DNA of 64,000 nt from Closterium sp. Naga37s-1. Its lineage: Eukaryota; Streptophyta; Zygnematophyceae; Desmidiales; Closteriaceae. The notes under the pieces were generated by a model. It searched no databases and was not told the origin of the DNA. It saw nothing but the letters and a program-made list of their open reading frames with translations. Shown here piece after piece: positions 34,062 through 45,444 of this stretch. The translations under genes and the position numbers were made by a program. Position 1 is the first letter of the stretch, and each line of letters starts with the position of its first letter. Where the stretch lies: contig CANJKZ010000774.1 in assembly GCA_947471745.1 (NCBI GenBank), forward strand, positions 806,001-870,000. The letters run 5' to 3'.

Positions 34062-36080
34062 ATGGCGGAACATCTCGCGTCCATCTTCGGCACGGAGAAG
34101 GACAGGGTGAACTGTCCCTTCTACTTCAAGATCGGCGCGTGCCGCCACGGCGATCGCTGCTCGCGTCTTCACAACAGGTGCTGTATGGCACCTTTGCCGA
34201 TACTCACCCACTCCCGGAGCGCATCGTTCCTCCCCTCGTACCTCCCGTCCCGCCGCGTTATAACATTGATCGTTCTCGCCTCGCTATTGTATTCTTATCG
34301 CACTGTCATTTCTGCTGTGTTTTTCTCTTGCCCTTGTCGCTGCCAGGCCGACCATCAGTCCGACTCTACTCCTGGCTAACATGTACCAGCGTCCCGACAT
34401 GTCGACACCGGGCGGCGAGCCAGACAAGACGATGGATCCGAAGAAGATCCAGGAGCACTACGAGGACTTTTACGAGGATCTGTTCGAGGAGCTCAGCAAG
34501 TACGGCGAGCTCAACAGCCTCAACATCTGCGACAACCTCGCCGACCACATGGTCACCTCGCCAACCCTTTCGCTGCCTGCTCCACGTGTCCTGCTGTCCA
34601 TCTTGTTAATCTGTTTTTTTTTTTTTTTTTTTTACACGACACTTTGCTGATCGCTCCGTCGTGCGTAGAGACTGCGTGCCTTTTACTGACCGTTTGGCGT
34701 GTGTGATGCGCGTGCAGGTGGGCAACGTGTATGTCAACTTCCGCGAGGAGGAGCAGGCTGCGACGGCTCTCAGAGCGCTGACTGGCCGCTTCTATGCAGG
34801 TTGGTGTCTCGTCGTTGCTTACTTTGTCACGCAGCTTCTTCCTGGGCCCTTTTCCGCGTCCCCTTAGCCGCTCACACATGCAAATGCTGCACCTTGTGTC
34901 TCGGCTTCTACCCTGTTCATTACCATCTACCGCACCATCCGCCTCACGATCCGCCTCACCATCCTCCTTATTATCCGCTTCGTTCTCTCGGGCTCACAGG
35001 GCGACCCATCCTGGTGGACTTCTCGCCCGTCACCGACTTCCGCGAGGCCACGTGTCGCCAGTACGAGGAGAACACGTGCAACCGTGGCGGCTACTGCAAC
35101 TTCATGCATCTGAAGAAGATCAGCAGGTGCCCTTCCCATGTTGCCTCCCTCTCGGTCCTTCACTTTGAAACCTCTTTAACCGCTACGGTACTCCAGCTTT
35201 TAATCTGTTTCTCCTTTTCTGCATATGATATTGCCGTCTTAGTGCACGCGACGATATTTGCAACATCTTGCTTATTTCTTGCTACACGTTTTTATTTACT
35301 TCCAGGGAGCTTCGACGGAAGCTTTTCGGAGACAGGAGGCGGAGCCGCAGCCGCAGCCCCCCTCGCGGCGGCGGCGGCGGCGGCAGAAACGACCGTTATG
35401 ACGACCGTCGCGGCGGCGGTTACGGCGGCCGCGGAGGCGGGTACGGCGGCGGAGGGCGGGGCCGCGACCGCTACGACGACCGCCGGTTCGACGACCGGCG
35501 TCGCGGGCGGCGATCGCGCAGCCGCAGCAGAAGCCCCGTGCGCGAGGGCAGCGCGGAACGGCGCGCGAAGATCGAGCAGTGGAACCTCGCGCGGGAGGAG
35601 CGGGACAGGCCGCCTGCTAGCGGAGGGGGAGGCGGAGGGTACGAGGGAGGGGATCGCGGGGGTGGGGCAGACAGGGGGGGATACCAGGGGGGAGGAGGGG
35701 GAGGGTACGATGGGTACAACGGCGGGTATGGCGGAGGCGGCGGCGGGGGTGGCGGCGGCGGCAGGGGAGGCTACGATGCGTATGGCGCTGGCGCTGGCGG
35801 CGGTGGTGGGTACCAGGACGGAGCTCCGCCGCGTGACTATGGTGCGCCAGTTGACGCGCGGGGGGGATACGGGGCCCCTGCAGGGGACTACAGGGGCGCG
35901 CCAGGGGGGTACGGGGGTTACCAGGGCGACGGCAGGGACGGAGGGTACGGCGCTGCTGCTGGTGGTGGTGCACCCCCTGTGCTGCCGCCACAGCAGCAGC
36001 AGCATGAGCGGCGGGAGTATGACGGGTATGGAGCAGGAGGCGGCGGGGACAGGCGCGACTACCCTCCGCAGCAGTACTAA
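34062..36080 (+). CDS. U2AF35: U2 snRNP auxiliary factor small subunit
   Basis: Small subunit of U2AF; with U2AF65 it recognises the AG of the 3' splice site in the nucleus. Exons are 34062-34177, 34347-34551, 34718-34799, 35000-35126 and 35306-36080, GT-AG with matching phases, giving 434 aa. The N-terminus [20 protein letters not shown] is the family start. Domains: CCCH finger 1 (C18, C27, C33, H37), the U2AF-homology RRM (about 40-145), CCCH finger 2 (C153, C161, C167, H171), an RS region (187-255), and the plant-type block [16 protein letters not shown] (about 255-270). About 160 residues of Gly/Tyr-rich low complexity follow, making the protein much longer than the 240-300 aa usual in animals and plants. 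It is divergent from PMS1 and convergent with the IPMI gene. Confidence 0.95.
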
Positions 36081-37534
36081 GCCCCTGGTGCACTGAACCC
36101 GCGCTGAGGGTGTATGCGATGGACTTCTGTTGTTATGGTCTTAGTGTTTCTGCAGCTGCAGGACGGCAGTAGCAGCGCCTCTCCTCTGAAGTCGGTGTTT
36201 GAGGGCCTCGTCGGAAGAGCACGTGGGCCAACGCCTCATTTTCTCGTTGTGACGACATCTGTCTGTGTGGCAGTGCAGCAATGGCAAGACCCCAAGCTCC
36301 CTGACTCCAACATGTGGACATGAGATTTTCCTCATCCACTGACAAGTGGGAGCTTGAAGTGCTACTTGCTGCTTTGGCGTTTTCTCCTAGACCCCTCATG
36401 TCTTGCCCTTGTGCAGGCACAGTGACAGGCCGTGCTGAGGTCGTCTGTGTGCCTTCTCAGGTTCATGTGCATGCTCTTGCATGTGCTCTTGCATGTGCTT
36501 TGTGGGATGCAGGGCATCTGTTTTGCAGGATTGCAGGGTAGCAAGACAGGATTTGTTTGTTGTTTTTCGTTTTGTTCAGGCTGAATCTTGTTCTGCTTGT
36601 GTGCAGCATGCAGGGTCAGGGGTAGCAGGTCAAGTGTCAGTTTCAGGGGCAGGTTACAGGATAGGGACGGGGTAAAGGTGGGGGGTAGGCACAGGGTAGA
36701 GGCTCGGGAACGGGAAGGACACAGGAACAGGTTCAAGAATGGAATTAACACGGTGACAGGTTGGGAAGATTGAAGGATGCCAAAAACAGGTTCAGGAATA
36801 GAAGTACGTTCTGGATGAAGGGCAGAGGGGCGGGTCTGGGCACAGCAAACAGGTGTGAGGGGAGGAACAGATGCAGGATTGCATGGGAAGAAACAGATAG
36901 CTGCGCTGAAAGGGCAGCAGTAGGTGCAGAGTTCAAAGTAGCAGGAACAAGTGCAGGGTTAGGAAGTGGAAGGAGCAGATGTACAGTTGAATGTTCAAGA
37001 AAAGGGTGCAACAGGTGAAAGGCTGAGTTCCTTTAGCAGATGCAAAGTTCGGATGGCTCAACACAAGCCTGCTTTTTAGATGAAGGCCAAGAACGTAACT
37101 GCAAGAACAGCACAGGCAGATGGAGACTTGGAGAGTGTAAGAGTCAGCAACGGTTGCAGTATCAAGCTTGCAATCATAGGTACTACCATAGGAGGAGCCA
37201 TCACTGCAAATGCTAGGAACAGGCAAGTGCAGCTGTAGGTTCAAAGTAGATGAGGAGACAAAACTGTGCTGTTCGCTTTATAGAATGTGTGGATTGACAG
37301 CGTTTTGCAAAGAATGTTTGAAAACTACCGTAGAAGAGTGAGTCTAGGCAATGTTAAGCTTGAAATAACGGACAGCTGTTGGCTGGAAAGAAATAAGCAA
37401 ATGCAGCAAATTCACCATGCTGATCACAATGAGGCTTGGGCAGCAACTTCAGCTCCAAACAGCCTTGTACGATACTTCCTTTATATGATACTGGTAATAC
37501 CCCTCCTATCCTGGCATGAATGCTGACAGACACA
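36081..37534. other. Intergenic, 3' flanks of U2AF35 and IPMI
   Basis: 1.45 kb between convergent genes. It contains the 3' untranslated region of U2AF35 and, at about 36600-37240, a degenerate AGG-rich tract with recurring GGTTCAGG and GCAGG-type words. No conserved protein is seen in any frame and no RNA gene is recognised. Confidence 0.6.
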
Positions 37535-38359
37535 TCAAGCCTTCTGAGCAATCATGCCAGATTGGCGGGCAAAGTTGAAAATACCCCCAGCGTCAATCAC
37601 GGGCCCAGCTTCCCCAATAGGCTTCAGAGCGTACTGCTTGCCTGTGGTGTGGTGGATCAGCAGATCGTGCTCCAGATCTACAGTCACCTCATCCCCCGAC
37701 TTAATCACCTCGCACAGCCTCCCGCCAAGCCCCTCCGCCGCTTCAACCGGGTACAGCTCCCCGGTCGCTACGCAGTTGCGGAAGAAGATCCGCGCGTACG
37801 ACTCCGCCACCACCGCGCGGCAGCCCGCCGCGCCCAGCGCAACGGGCGCGTGCTCGCGCGACGACCCGCAGCCAAAGTTAGCCCCGCCGATGATGATCGC
37901 GTATTCCGTCTTCATCTGCCCCTTCTGCACGTACCGCAGCGTGTGCTTCGCGGGCAGCCCCGCCATCGCGTAGCTCCCGAGCTTCTCGTATTCATCGGGG
38001 TTGGACGGCACGAGCGTTAGGTACTCAGCGGGAATGATCTGATCCGTGTCGATGTTGTCCTCCAGCACGAAGCACTTGCCGCTGATGATGCGCCCGGACG
38101 GCTCAGATCCGTCGCCGCTCGCCATCGCACGGACGGGAGTGGCTGCCGCGGCGCTAGCAGATCGCATGGAACGGGAGGACTGCCGAGCGCATTGGCGGGA
38201 GAGTGAGGTAAGAGTTGGGGAGGTGGAGCTGAGGGAAGAGAGTGCGCGGCAGGGTAAGGCGGCGGACAACGAGACACTGCTCGATGGTTGGTTGAAAGGC
38301 GCGGCGGAAGCCGGCACAACGAAGGCAGCGGACGCGTGAGACGCCATTTGGCACGCCAT
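37535..38359 (-). CDS. leuD: 3-isopropylmalate dehydratase small subunit, plastid
   Basis: Small (swivel) subunit of isopropylmalate isomerase, which with the iron-sulfur large subunit converts 2- to 3-isopropylmalate in leucine biosynthesis. It is a single exon of 274 aa from the ATG at 38359 (38347 is a second possible start). Residues 1-75 are Ser/Ala/Arg-rich with almost no acidic residues, as in a chloroplast transit peptide. The mature part begins near GRIISGKCFVLEDNIDTDQI (about 89-108). The substrate-specificity loop is the Y-E-K-L region (about 124-131), and the signature GANFGCGSSREHAPVAL lies at 159-175, followed by YARIFFRN at 188-195. The C-terminus ends soon after GGIFNFARQ, the usual length. 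The gene is convergent with U2AF35 and divergent from LSM8. Confidence 0.96.
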   Translation of the reverse strand: MACQMASHASAAFVVPASAAPFNQPSSSVSLSAALPCRALSSLSSTSPTLTSLSRQCARQSSRSMRSASAAAATPVRAMASGDGSEPSGRIISGKCFVLEDNIDTDQIIPAEYLTLVPSNPDEYEKLGSYAMAGLPAKHTLRYVQKGQMKTEYAIIIGGANFGCGSSREHAPVALGAAGCRAVVAESYARIFFRNCVATGELYPVEAAEGLGGRLCEVIKSGDEVTVDLEHDLLIHHTTGKQYALKPIGEAGPVIDAGGIFNFARQSGMIAQKA

Positions 38360-39403
38360 TTTTCCGCGGTGCGTCGGACAACGTACGAGGCCGTAAATAA
38401 CGCACAAGATCTCACAGATAACGTGAGACTCGACGGCAAACGTTGATAGGTCACAGGGGTGGGTGAAGTTGGTTGCTTGTGTGTCAGGTCATAACAAACC
38501 CTGAACCGTTGCCTGAAATTCAATATTCGCGTTTTTGAATTTCCTCTTTACACTTGACAAACGAATGTCACTTGCTGTTTGGGTGATGTAAACCACTGCT
38601 TGTAAATTAGGTATGCAACGTTGAAATATATAATCGGGTTCGGAAGATTTGAGGAACAGGAACTCTTGACACAAACCCTATAAGTTGAACCTTGCCTTGA
38701 CATTCAACACAATGGTTCACTGCACGTCTCCTTGTGCTCCTGTAAACACGTGACACCTAGTCGAAATGGTGCGCAAAATATTGCCACAAAGTGAATTGCA
38801 GACAGCCTTTGCTCCACCGGTCGAACCCCAGAACCAGTGAAGGGTCGAGCCGTTTTCCGACTGTTCGCCACGAAGCCTCGTGACAGATTCTGAACCCACG
38901 CGCTCCACGGAACGATCTTGAGCTGGGTGCTGCAGCTGACGTTCTCGTATAAATCAAGACCAACCTCCACAAGGCTTGCGCTAAGCACTTCTCTCGCCAC
39001 GAGTGTAAGTACTTCAGTTTAGTTGACAGATCTTCATTAGACCTAGATTCTAGGCTCCTGCCTCCAAGCCGCACAAGCATCTCCCCAGCGGTCGAGCTAA
39101 TAGAAGCAAGTAGGGCGCTAATTACTGACCTGAGCTTGCCATTGCTCGAGCACTCCAAAGTGCCGCATTTTTCCCAACTTTGAATCTCATCGTAGGCTCA
39201 ACCGCGACTTAGGATTCCCGCGGCTCGTTACGAGGACTCTGCAGCTCACAGGCTTACCTGTTGACCGGCTGTGCGTACCTGCTGACCGGCTGTGCGTACC
39301 TGCTAATTGGCGCGTACCTGCTGACCGGCTCTGCGTACCTGCTGACGGGCTGACCGGCTGTGCCGCGTACTGCCTGCTGACCGGCTGCGCATATACCTGC
39401 GGA
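38360..39403. promoter_or_regulatory. Divergent intergenic region IPMI / LSM8
   Basis: 1.04 kb between head-to-head genes, so both promoters should be here. No coding sequence is supported. The 150 bp next to LSM8 is a short tandem repeat, listed separately. Confidence 0.5.
39255..39400. repeat. ~20-bp tandem repeat in LSM8 5' flank
   Basis: Six or seven imperfect copies of a unit close to GTACCTGCTGACCGGCTGTGC directly upstream of the LSM8 start codon, probably in its 5' leader or core promoter. Confidence 0.75.
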
Positions 39404-40741
39404 ATGGCGGGGAAGGAGACGGGCCTCGAGCCGTACGTAGACCGTGAGTCGCCGTCCGCTCGCCGTTTCCCTGCCTCCCTGCTTTAACAATTCCGTGATT
39501 TGCGCGCATCTCAACTCTCCAGTTCACCCTCGCCGTGCCCTCGCGCTATTTCTCCTCCCCTCTACTTGTGTGTGCGATTCCCATCGTGACTGACAAGACA
39601 CTTAGCTAACGTCCGTGTGTGCGTGTGCTGCGGGTGTATGTGCTTGTGTCTCTGCTTGCTCGCGCGAGGTAACAACTGGCCATGCCTTCAAGTGCCTGCC
39701 CTGCCCCTGCATTCTCACATCACACCTCCCATGCTATCCGCATCTTTGCGCGTGCTGACACGTGCAGGGGGTGCTGAAGGGGTTTGATCAGGCGACCAAC
39801 ATCATTCTGGACGAGTCACACGAGCGCGTCTACTCCACCAAGGCAAGCCCGCCTCCATCCTTCCATCCATCTTCACTCCCACAGCAGTCCCACGCCAGTT
39901 CATGCCCAGTATTCTCTTTTCACTGCACCCACCTACTTCTTCATTGTGTTCTGACCCCTCCTCATGTCTTCTACTCCTTTTGGTCCTGTTCTCGTCCTCT
40001 CCCTTTCGTTTTTGCATGGCACCCTGCCTTGCTCACGTTGGTGCTTCTGTGACCTCCACATTAGGGCGCCCAGTCGTCCGAAACATTTTTTTTAGCTATC
40101 CTCGCGCCTCTCTCTCATACTTCAGCGAGCAGCGGTGCGATGCGGACTGACTAGCATTTGGCAGTGCTGAGTTGCGGCGCCTCAAAGAAGAGTCTCTTGC
40201 ATCCCTCCCCCTGCGCTGTGCAGCACGGTGTGGAGCAGCTGGTGCTGGGGCTGTACATCATCCGTGGCGATAACATGTACGGGTCGTGGCGGGATGGTTG
40301 GGACATGGGAGGGGCATGTGAGGGACTTGGGAGGGACTTGGGAGGGACTTGGGAGGGTGGTGGGACATGGGAGGGTAGTGGGACATGGGAGGGTAGTGGG
40401 ACATGGGAGGGTGGTGGGACATGGGATGATGATTGGGACAAGAGTGCGCTATTGGGCCGGTAACAACGCTTCGCTCATGCTTCTCAACTACCCCTTCCTC
40501 GCATTATCCCCTCTGATCCTCTCCCTACCTTCCACTTCTCCTCTATCCCCCTACGCGCCTTAATTTCCTATCTTTTACCGCCCCACTTCCCTCACCCTGC
40601 TCTCTCTCTCTCTCCCCAATCTGTGTGTGCACCCATGCAATGCGATGCAGAGCGGTGGTGGGCGAGTTGGACGAGGACCTCGACTCGAGTCTCGACTTTG
40701 ATGCTCTCAGAGCGCAGCCGCTGCAGCCTGTGTGTCACTAA
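39404..40741 (+). CDS. LSM8: U6 snRNA-associated Sm-like protein LSm8
   Basis: Subunit of the nuclear LSm2-8 ring that binds the 3' end of U6 snRNA. Recognised exons: 39404-39443 (MAGKETGLEPYVD), 39768-39842 (GVLKGFDQATNIILDESHER), 40224-40276 (HGVEQLVLGLYIIRGDN) and 40651-40741 (AVVGELDEDL to the stop). The second intron uses a GC donor (AAG|GCAAGC); the others are GT-AG. The Sm2 motif (LYIIRGDN) and the acidic C-terminus are clear. The Sm1 segment corresponding to VSVITNDGRNIV in plant LSM8 is not found between 39444 and 39767. The flanking phases call for an exon of 3n+2 bases, about 38, that is not visible. So either a diverged micro-exon is missed, or the sequence has lost it. Confidence 0.85.
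40318..40435. repeat. GGGACATGGGAGGGTAGT repeat in LSM8 intron
   Basis: Tandem G-rich units: first three of about 11 bp (GGGAGGGACTT), then about four of 18-19 bp (GGGACATGGGAGGGTAGT). They lie within the last LSM8 intron. Confidence 0.85.
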
Positions 40742-40939
40742 GGGCGCGCGCCTCTCAACATCCATTTTGTTTCTAAGGGGAAATAGCCTTTTTGTTTTGT
40801 TACTAATTTTAGGTTACATTTTGGAATAAGTTTAGGGTCACTGTGACAAGTGCAATTGAGCGAGCGAGCGAGAATTGCACTATCGAAGCAAAAACAATAC
40901 AATGAGCGAAGGCATGTGCGAAGAATATATAGCAAACTA
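40742..40939. other. LSM8 3' flank
   Basis: About 200 bp of AT-rich sequence after the LSM8 stop codon, including a GAGC x3 run near 40858. Nothing else is recognised. Confidence 0.5.
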
Positions 40940-41072
40940 TGTCAAATTATATGTTTACTGCTATCTAGGCTGTAGTGGGTTTAGCCTTAGGGGTTACAGT
41001 AAGTTGCTCGACACTTCATTGTATCCCCCTCCTTGCCCTAATCCATCCCATTCCTTCCTACCTATCTCAACA
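40940..41072 (+). repeat. Copia-type solo LTR or LTR remnant
   Basis: 133 bp beginning TGTCAAATTATATG and ending CTCAACA. It has the copia-family core TAGGCTGTAGTGGG in the same place as the LTRs of element E, and its length matches the 125-137 bp LTRs here. It ends exactly at the left edge of the PAT-like element. No target duplication is seen because that element occupies the right side. It is more diverged than the other LTRs, so older. Confidence 0.6.
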
Positions 41073-41257
41073 TGAATATTTTTAAAAGTGTAACGCTTTT
41101 CAAAATTTCGTATTTTGAAAGCGAAGCAGTCTGTAATGTAGGAATGGGCAGCGAGCGACGAACCGCGCTATACGCCCGTTTTGGAGTACAAAACGTGGGC
41201 TGGAGGTCATTTCCCTCCACCCACGTCTCTCATTTTCAAACGGTTTAGCCGATTTTC
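41072..41257 (+). repeat. Split direct repeat A1
   Basis: 186 bp starting ATGAATATTTTTAAAAG. It matches 63354-63535 apart from a 4-bp length difference and about two substitutions. It is the left terminal repeat of the PAT-like element. Confidence 0.92.
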
Positions 41258-41354
41258 GTCTCCCACACTCAAGCTGGCGAGGACCAAGTCTCTTCCTCGC
41301 TTTCAATCCCCGTCGACTTTACTCTCTGACATTTTCGCGCACAACGCAACAACT

Positions 41355-42545
41355 ATGGCACTTAATGGCGGGGAGTCTAATACCGCTACGGCCCCCACTC
41401 GACCCGAGTCCGCAAGAAACGCACGCGAAATCGCGGGCGATCGCCCAAACAAGCGCCGGGCAGAAGACGGGGAAATTTCCCCGACTGGCGTCGACGTCCT
41501 GCTGGGCGCGACCGAGGCACACACTGCTGGTGTCGAGGCACACGCCCCTGGTGTGCCTCGAGCCCCTGCGGCCCCTGACGCGCCGGCCACGACAGAAGGC
41601 GCCAAATCGGCACCAACCAGCGCGGCTGGCACCCCGCGTCCGCGCCAGCGACGCAGGCCTGTGGGCCCTGACGCGCCTGTGGGCCCTGACGCGCCTGTGG
41701 GGCCTCACGCGCAAGTGGCGACGGGCGCGCAAGTGGCGCCATCATTCACTGCAGCCCAACTGCAGCAGTTGCTGACCTTGTTACAGCAGCAGACCCCTGC
41801 TGTTACTGAAGAAATCGCTACACCAAACGCAACTTCGGTTTCTGCTAAAAGCGAAAAGGCAAAAACGGAGTTCGTGAAGCGCGCTCGCACGACAAACACT
41901 GGAAGGGGCGAAGACACACGCGCCATTGCGACCCCAGTCACGAACAACCCCACCGACAGCGATAATGAAGAAGACGAAGACGGTGAGGCTCATGCTATAA
42001 ATGTCGCTTTTTCCGATGAGCAACTCCCTCCGCTCCCTTCTCCCAACCCCACCATCACCGCCGCCTCGTTCAAGAACGCCGCCGTGCGCGAGCAAGCCGA
42101 GGTCCTGGAACATATGCGGGCGTACTTGAAGCGTGCAGAGCACAAGGTGCGGCACAACGAGCCGGCAAGCGCCCTCGAATTCCTTGGCGAAGCCTTCACG
42201 CTCATCACCAACCGCTTCAAGTTACTTCACGTCGCCGACTACACCAACTTCCGCACCGCAAACAGGTTCAAGCTCTATGAAGACAAGAGCGTCTTCACTT
42301 CTCGCCCGTTCAAGCAGGCCGTCGCGGACGTAGCGGCCATGGAGCGCGCCCAAGGAAATTTCAATCGAGCCCCACGCGGCGGAGGGCGTGGGCCCATGGC
42401 CTTTGGGAACAAGCGTGGCCCGCCAAGTGATGGCAACGGCAGGAGCTTTCGAGGCTCTTGCTACCGCTGCGGGCAGCCGGGCCACATGGCCAACGCTTGC
42501 CCTGAAAATGGGGTGGGAGCCCAAGGGCCCGCACCGGTGGTGTGA
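41355..42545 (+). mobile_element. gag-like part of PAT-like element
   Basis: Open frame of about 397 codons from the ATG at 41355. The product is acidic and Ala/Pro/Thr-rich at the N-terminus and ends in an RNA-binding CCHC zinc knuckle (CYRCGQPGHMANAC). It is consistent with the gag of DIRS/PAT elements. It is not a host gene: it sits between repeat A1 and the reverse transcriptase. Confidence 0.8.
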
Positions 42546-42854
42546 ACTCCCGAAAGGGCAATCACCCGGTGTCGAGGGGCATGATCAAGGTAGCACTAGG
42601 GAGTGCAAGGCCGCTGGCCGTTTTCCCGTAGGGGATGGTAGAATGGCCGCGGGCCAACCCCAAGGCAAGGGGATAGGACTAGGAGTCCTAGAGTAAAGCA
42701 TTTAATGAAATGGTGGATTTCTTGTGTGCATTATTGAGGGCTCGGAATGCATAATGGGCTATGTTGGTGAAAACGGTGAGTTTTGTGTGACTTACTAAGG
42801 CCCTTGGTTTCAAGGTGTGTAAGAAACTGCAACGGGAGCAGCCACAAGCCTCTG

Positions 42855-42899
<45 letters not shown>

Positions 42900-43387
42900 A
42901 GAGAATAAGAGCAAGAGAGAGAAAGAGGGAAACAAGCGAGAGAGAAAACTACGAAGGGAGGGAGTTTTTTTTTTCTTCCCACTAAGCCAGGAGCCCGAGA
43001 CGCAAGGCAAGGTTTCCATGGTCTTAAGAAGGGGACGGCAGCAAGGACGGCTATCCAACGAATCTGGAGAACGGCAAGCATGATCATGCAAAAAAAAAAA
43101 AAAAAAAAAACGAAAAGAGGGGGAAGGAAGGAAGAGCGCGAGTGAGATGTTCACCGTGATGAGCTCACCGAGCAAAGAAGGAGCTGCCCTACGAGCACCA
43201 CATGTTAGGCACAGGGCGAAACACCCAAGTGCATGCAATCAGGCAAAAGGACTCATGAAAAAAAAAAAAAAAAAAAATCAACAACAACAACGAGAGAGAA
43301 AGGAAGAGAGAGAAAAAGAGAGAGCGAGAGTGAGAACCTCACGGGGGACCTACATTGCCGCATACCTTGCTTAACGAAGCATGTCCC
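42546..43387 (+). other. gag-pol spacer with three oligo(A) tracts
   Basis: About 840 bp between the gag-like and RT parts of the PAT-like element. It holds A43 (42855-42897), A21 (43090-43110) and A20 (43258-43277), with purine-rich GAGAGAAAGAGGG-type sequence between. No conserved protein is seen. Confidence 0.7.
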
Positions 43388-45397
43388 ATGCTGCCCCGAA
43401 CCCCATGGTCCACAGATACACCGGGTATCGGCTCGATGGTTGAGTATGACCCGTACGAGATCGCGATCACCGACAAGCTCGTCACGACCATGCGCGGACG
43501 CCTGCGCGCAGCATTTCCTTGGTGGAGCTCATGGTGCGAGAGTAGCTTCATACTCTCGGTGGTTTTAAATGGCTATTGGATGCCATGGAAGCATAGGCCC
43601 CCCACGCCGTTTCAGAAAGACAACCACGCGGGAGCACTAATCCACTCAAAGTTCACCAAGCAGGCCATAATCGAGCTCCTTGATAGTGGTGCGGCCATTA
43701 TCGCCCCCGGATCCCAACAGCTCTGCATCAGTCCACTAAATGTGGTGGTTCAAAGAGACAAGTGCCGACTGATTCTTGACCTCAGAAGAGTAAACCAAAA
43801 TCTGAGCATCCCCAAATTCAAGTACGAGGGATTGAAGCGGGTGGCGGAGCTCGTCAGCATAGGCGATTGGATGTTCGCTGTCGACCTCAAATCAGGATAC
43901 CACCACGTCGACATCCATCCGTCATGCTGGAAGTACCTGGGATTCCAATTCGACGGGCGCTCATACGTCTTTCGTTCCCTCCCTTTCGGCCTCGCGACGG
44001 CCCCATTTGTATTCACGCAACTTATCAAGCAGCTCGCCCGCCGCTGGCGGGCCCTCGGGGTACGAGTCATCCCGTACGTTGACGACATCATATTTTTGTG
44101 TCACACGGAAGCAGAGGCTCGAACTACGTGTCAGATGGTGGTGGAGGACCTCAACAAGGCGGGGCTAGTCATTAATTCTAAGAAGTCGCATCTGCAACCC
44201 ACCCAGCAGCTGCGCTTTCTGGGTGTCGAACTGGATACTAAGCACGGCCAGTTCTCCATTGGTCCCGAGCGGCGTACATCGTTACGCTCGACCATTCAAG
44301 AACTTTGCATGGCAGGCAGAGCCAAGCGCAAGGTCCCGATCCGCCATGTAGCGAGGGTCACTGGCATGCTCGCTTCGATGTCACTTGCCATCGGCGCAAC
44401 TGCGCGGGCATTTAGCCAGAACCTGCTGCAGACCATTCAGGAGGCCGCTTCATGGAACAGCAAGGTGCCATTAGTCCCCGCCGTAATCGAGGAACTCGAG
44501 TTTTGGCTGCAAGAATTCGACAACTTCAATGGCGCCTCCTTCCACGTCCCGAGCAGCTATGACGCAGTGATCCATGTGGACGCCAGTGCACACAGTTGGG
44601 GAGCCACACTCGACACGTTCCCGGGTGGGCGAACCGAGGCGAATGCAGCAATGCCCGAGCGTCTCACAAGGACCTCGAGCACGCAACGAGAAATGGAAGG
44701 AGTTCTATGGGCTCTCCAAACGTTCGCGGGAGGGATCCACAACCGACACGTCCTTGCCAGAACTGACAACCAAGGCGTATTCTTCATTCTTCGCAAAGGC
44801 GGCTCTCGAAGCCCTAGTCTCACCACAACATGCAGAGCCATTATTCAAACGTGCATGGCCTCGAGGATTCGCCTGACGGTCGAATGGATCCCACGCGAGC
44901 TCAACACACGAGCGGACGAACTCTCCAAGATGATCGATCGAGACGACTACTCAATTAAAGCACCGTGGTTCCGCCTCATTGAGCGGCGTTTGGGACCGCA
45001 CTCCATCGATCTATTCGCCAATGCAAGCAACAAACAGTTAGCCCGCTTCTGTTCCAAAACACCTCACCCGGACGCAGAGGCTACCGACGCCTTCTCAATA
45101 TCATGGAACGCTGAGCACGGTTATGATTTCCCACCACCACACCTCATCCCAGCAGTGCTTCACCACGCCCAACGGACGCGAGCATCGCTCACGCTCGTAG
45201 TGCCTCATTGGCCAGGGGCAAGCTGGTGGCCGTTGCTACAAACCACCCCACCGAAGTGGGCCCCTTGCATTCGCGCTCACATCCACCTCACCCATGGGAG
45301 TCAGTGCCTCACCGCGGGCACCCACACTTGTGCCTTCTCTGGCGAAGGAATGCCTCATAGCCCTATTCTCGCTTTACGAGTGTCGTTCGCTACCTGA
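43388..45397 (+). mobile_element. RT-RNase H part of PAT-like element
   Basis: Open frame of about 670 codons. The reverse transcriptase core is recognised by the YVDDIIFL box, followed by an RNase H region and a C-terminal segment typical of DIRS-order pol proteins (DLFANASNKQ...DAFSISW). It differs clearly from the copia RT in this window. Confidence 0.88.
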
Positions 45398-45444
45398 CCT
45401 CTCGCGAACCTGGTGCAGGATTACTTGAGAGGCTCAAGCAAGAA

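Noticed and set aside
35292-36093. Minus-strand frames of 158-237 codons
   Set aside because: Antisense of the Gly-rich U2AF35 tail.
36362-37244. Small minus-strand frames downstream of U2AF35
   Set aside because: Antisense of a degenerate G-rich repeat tract; no conserved domain.
39575-39610. IPIVTDKT-like stretch as the missing LSM8 exon
   Set aside because: Only a loose resemblance to VSVITNDG, with no suitable splice sites on either side.
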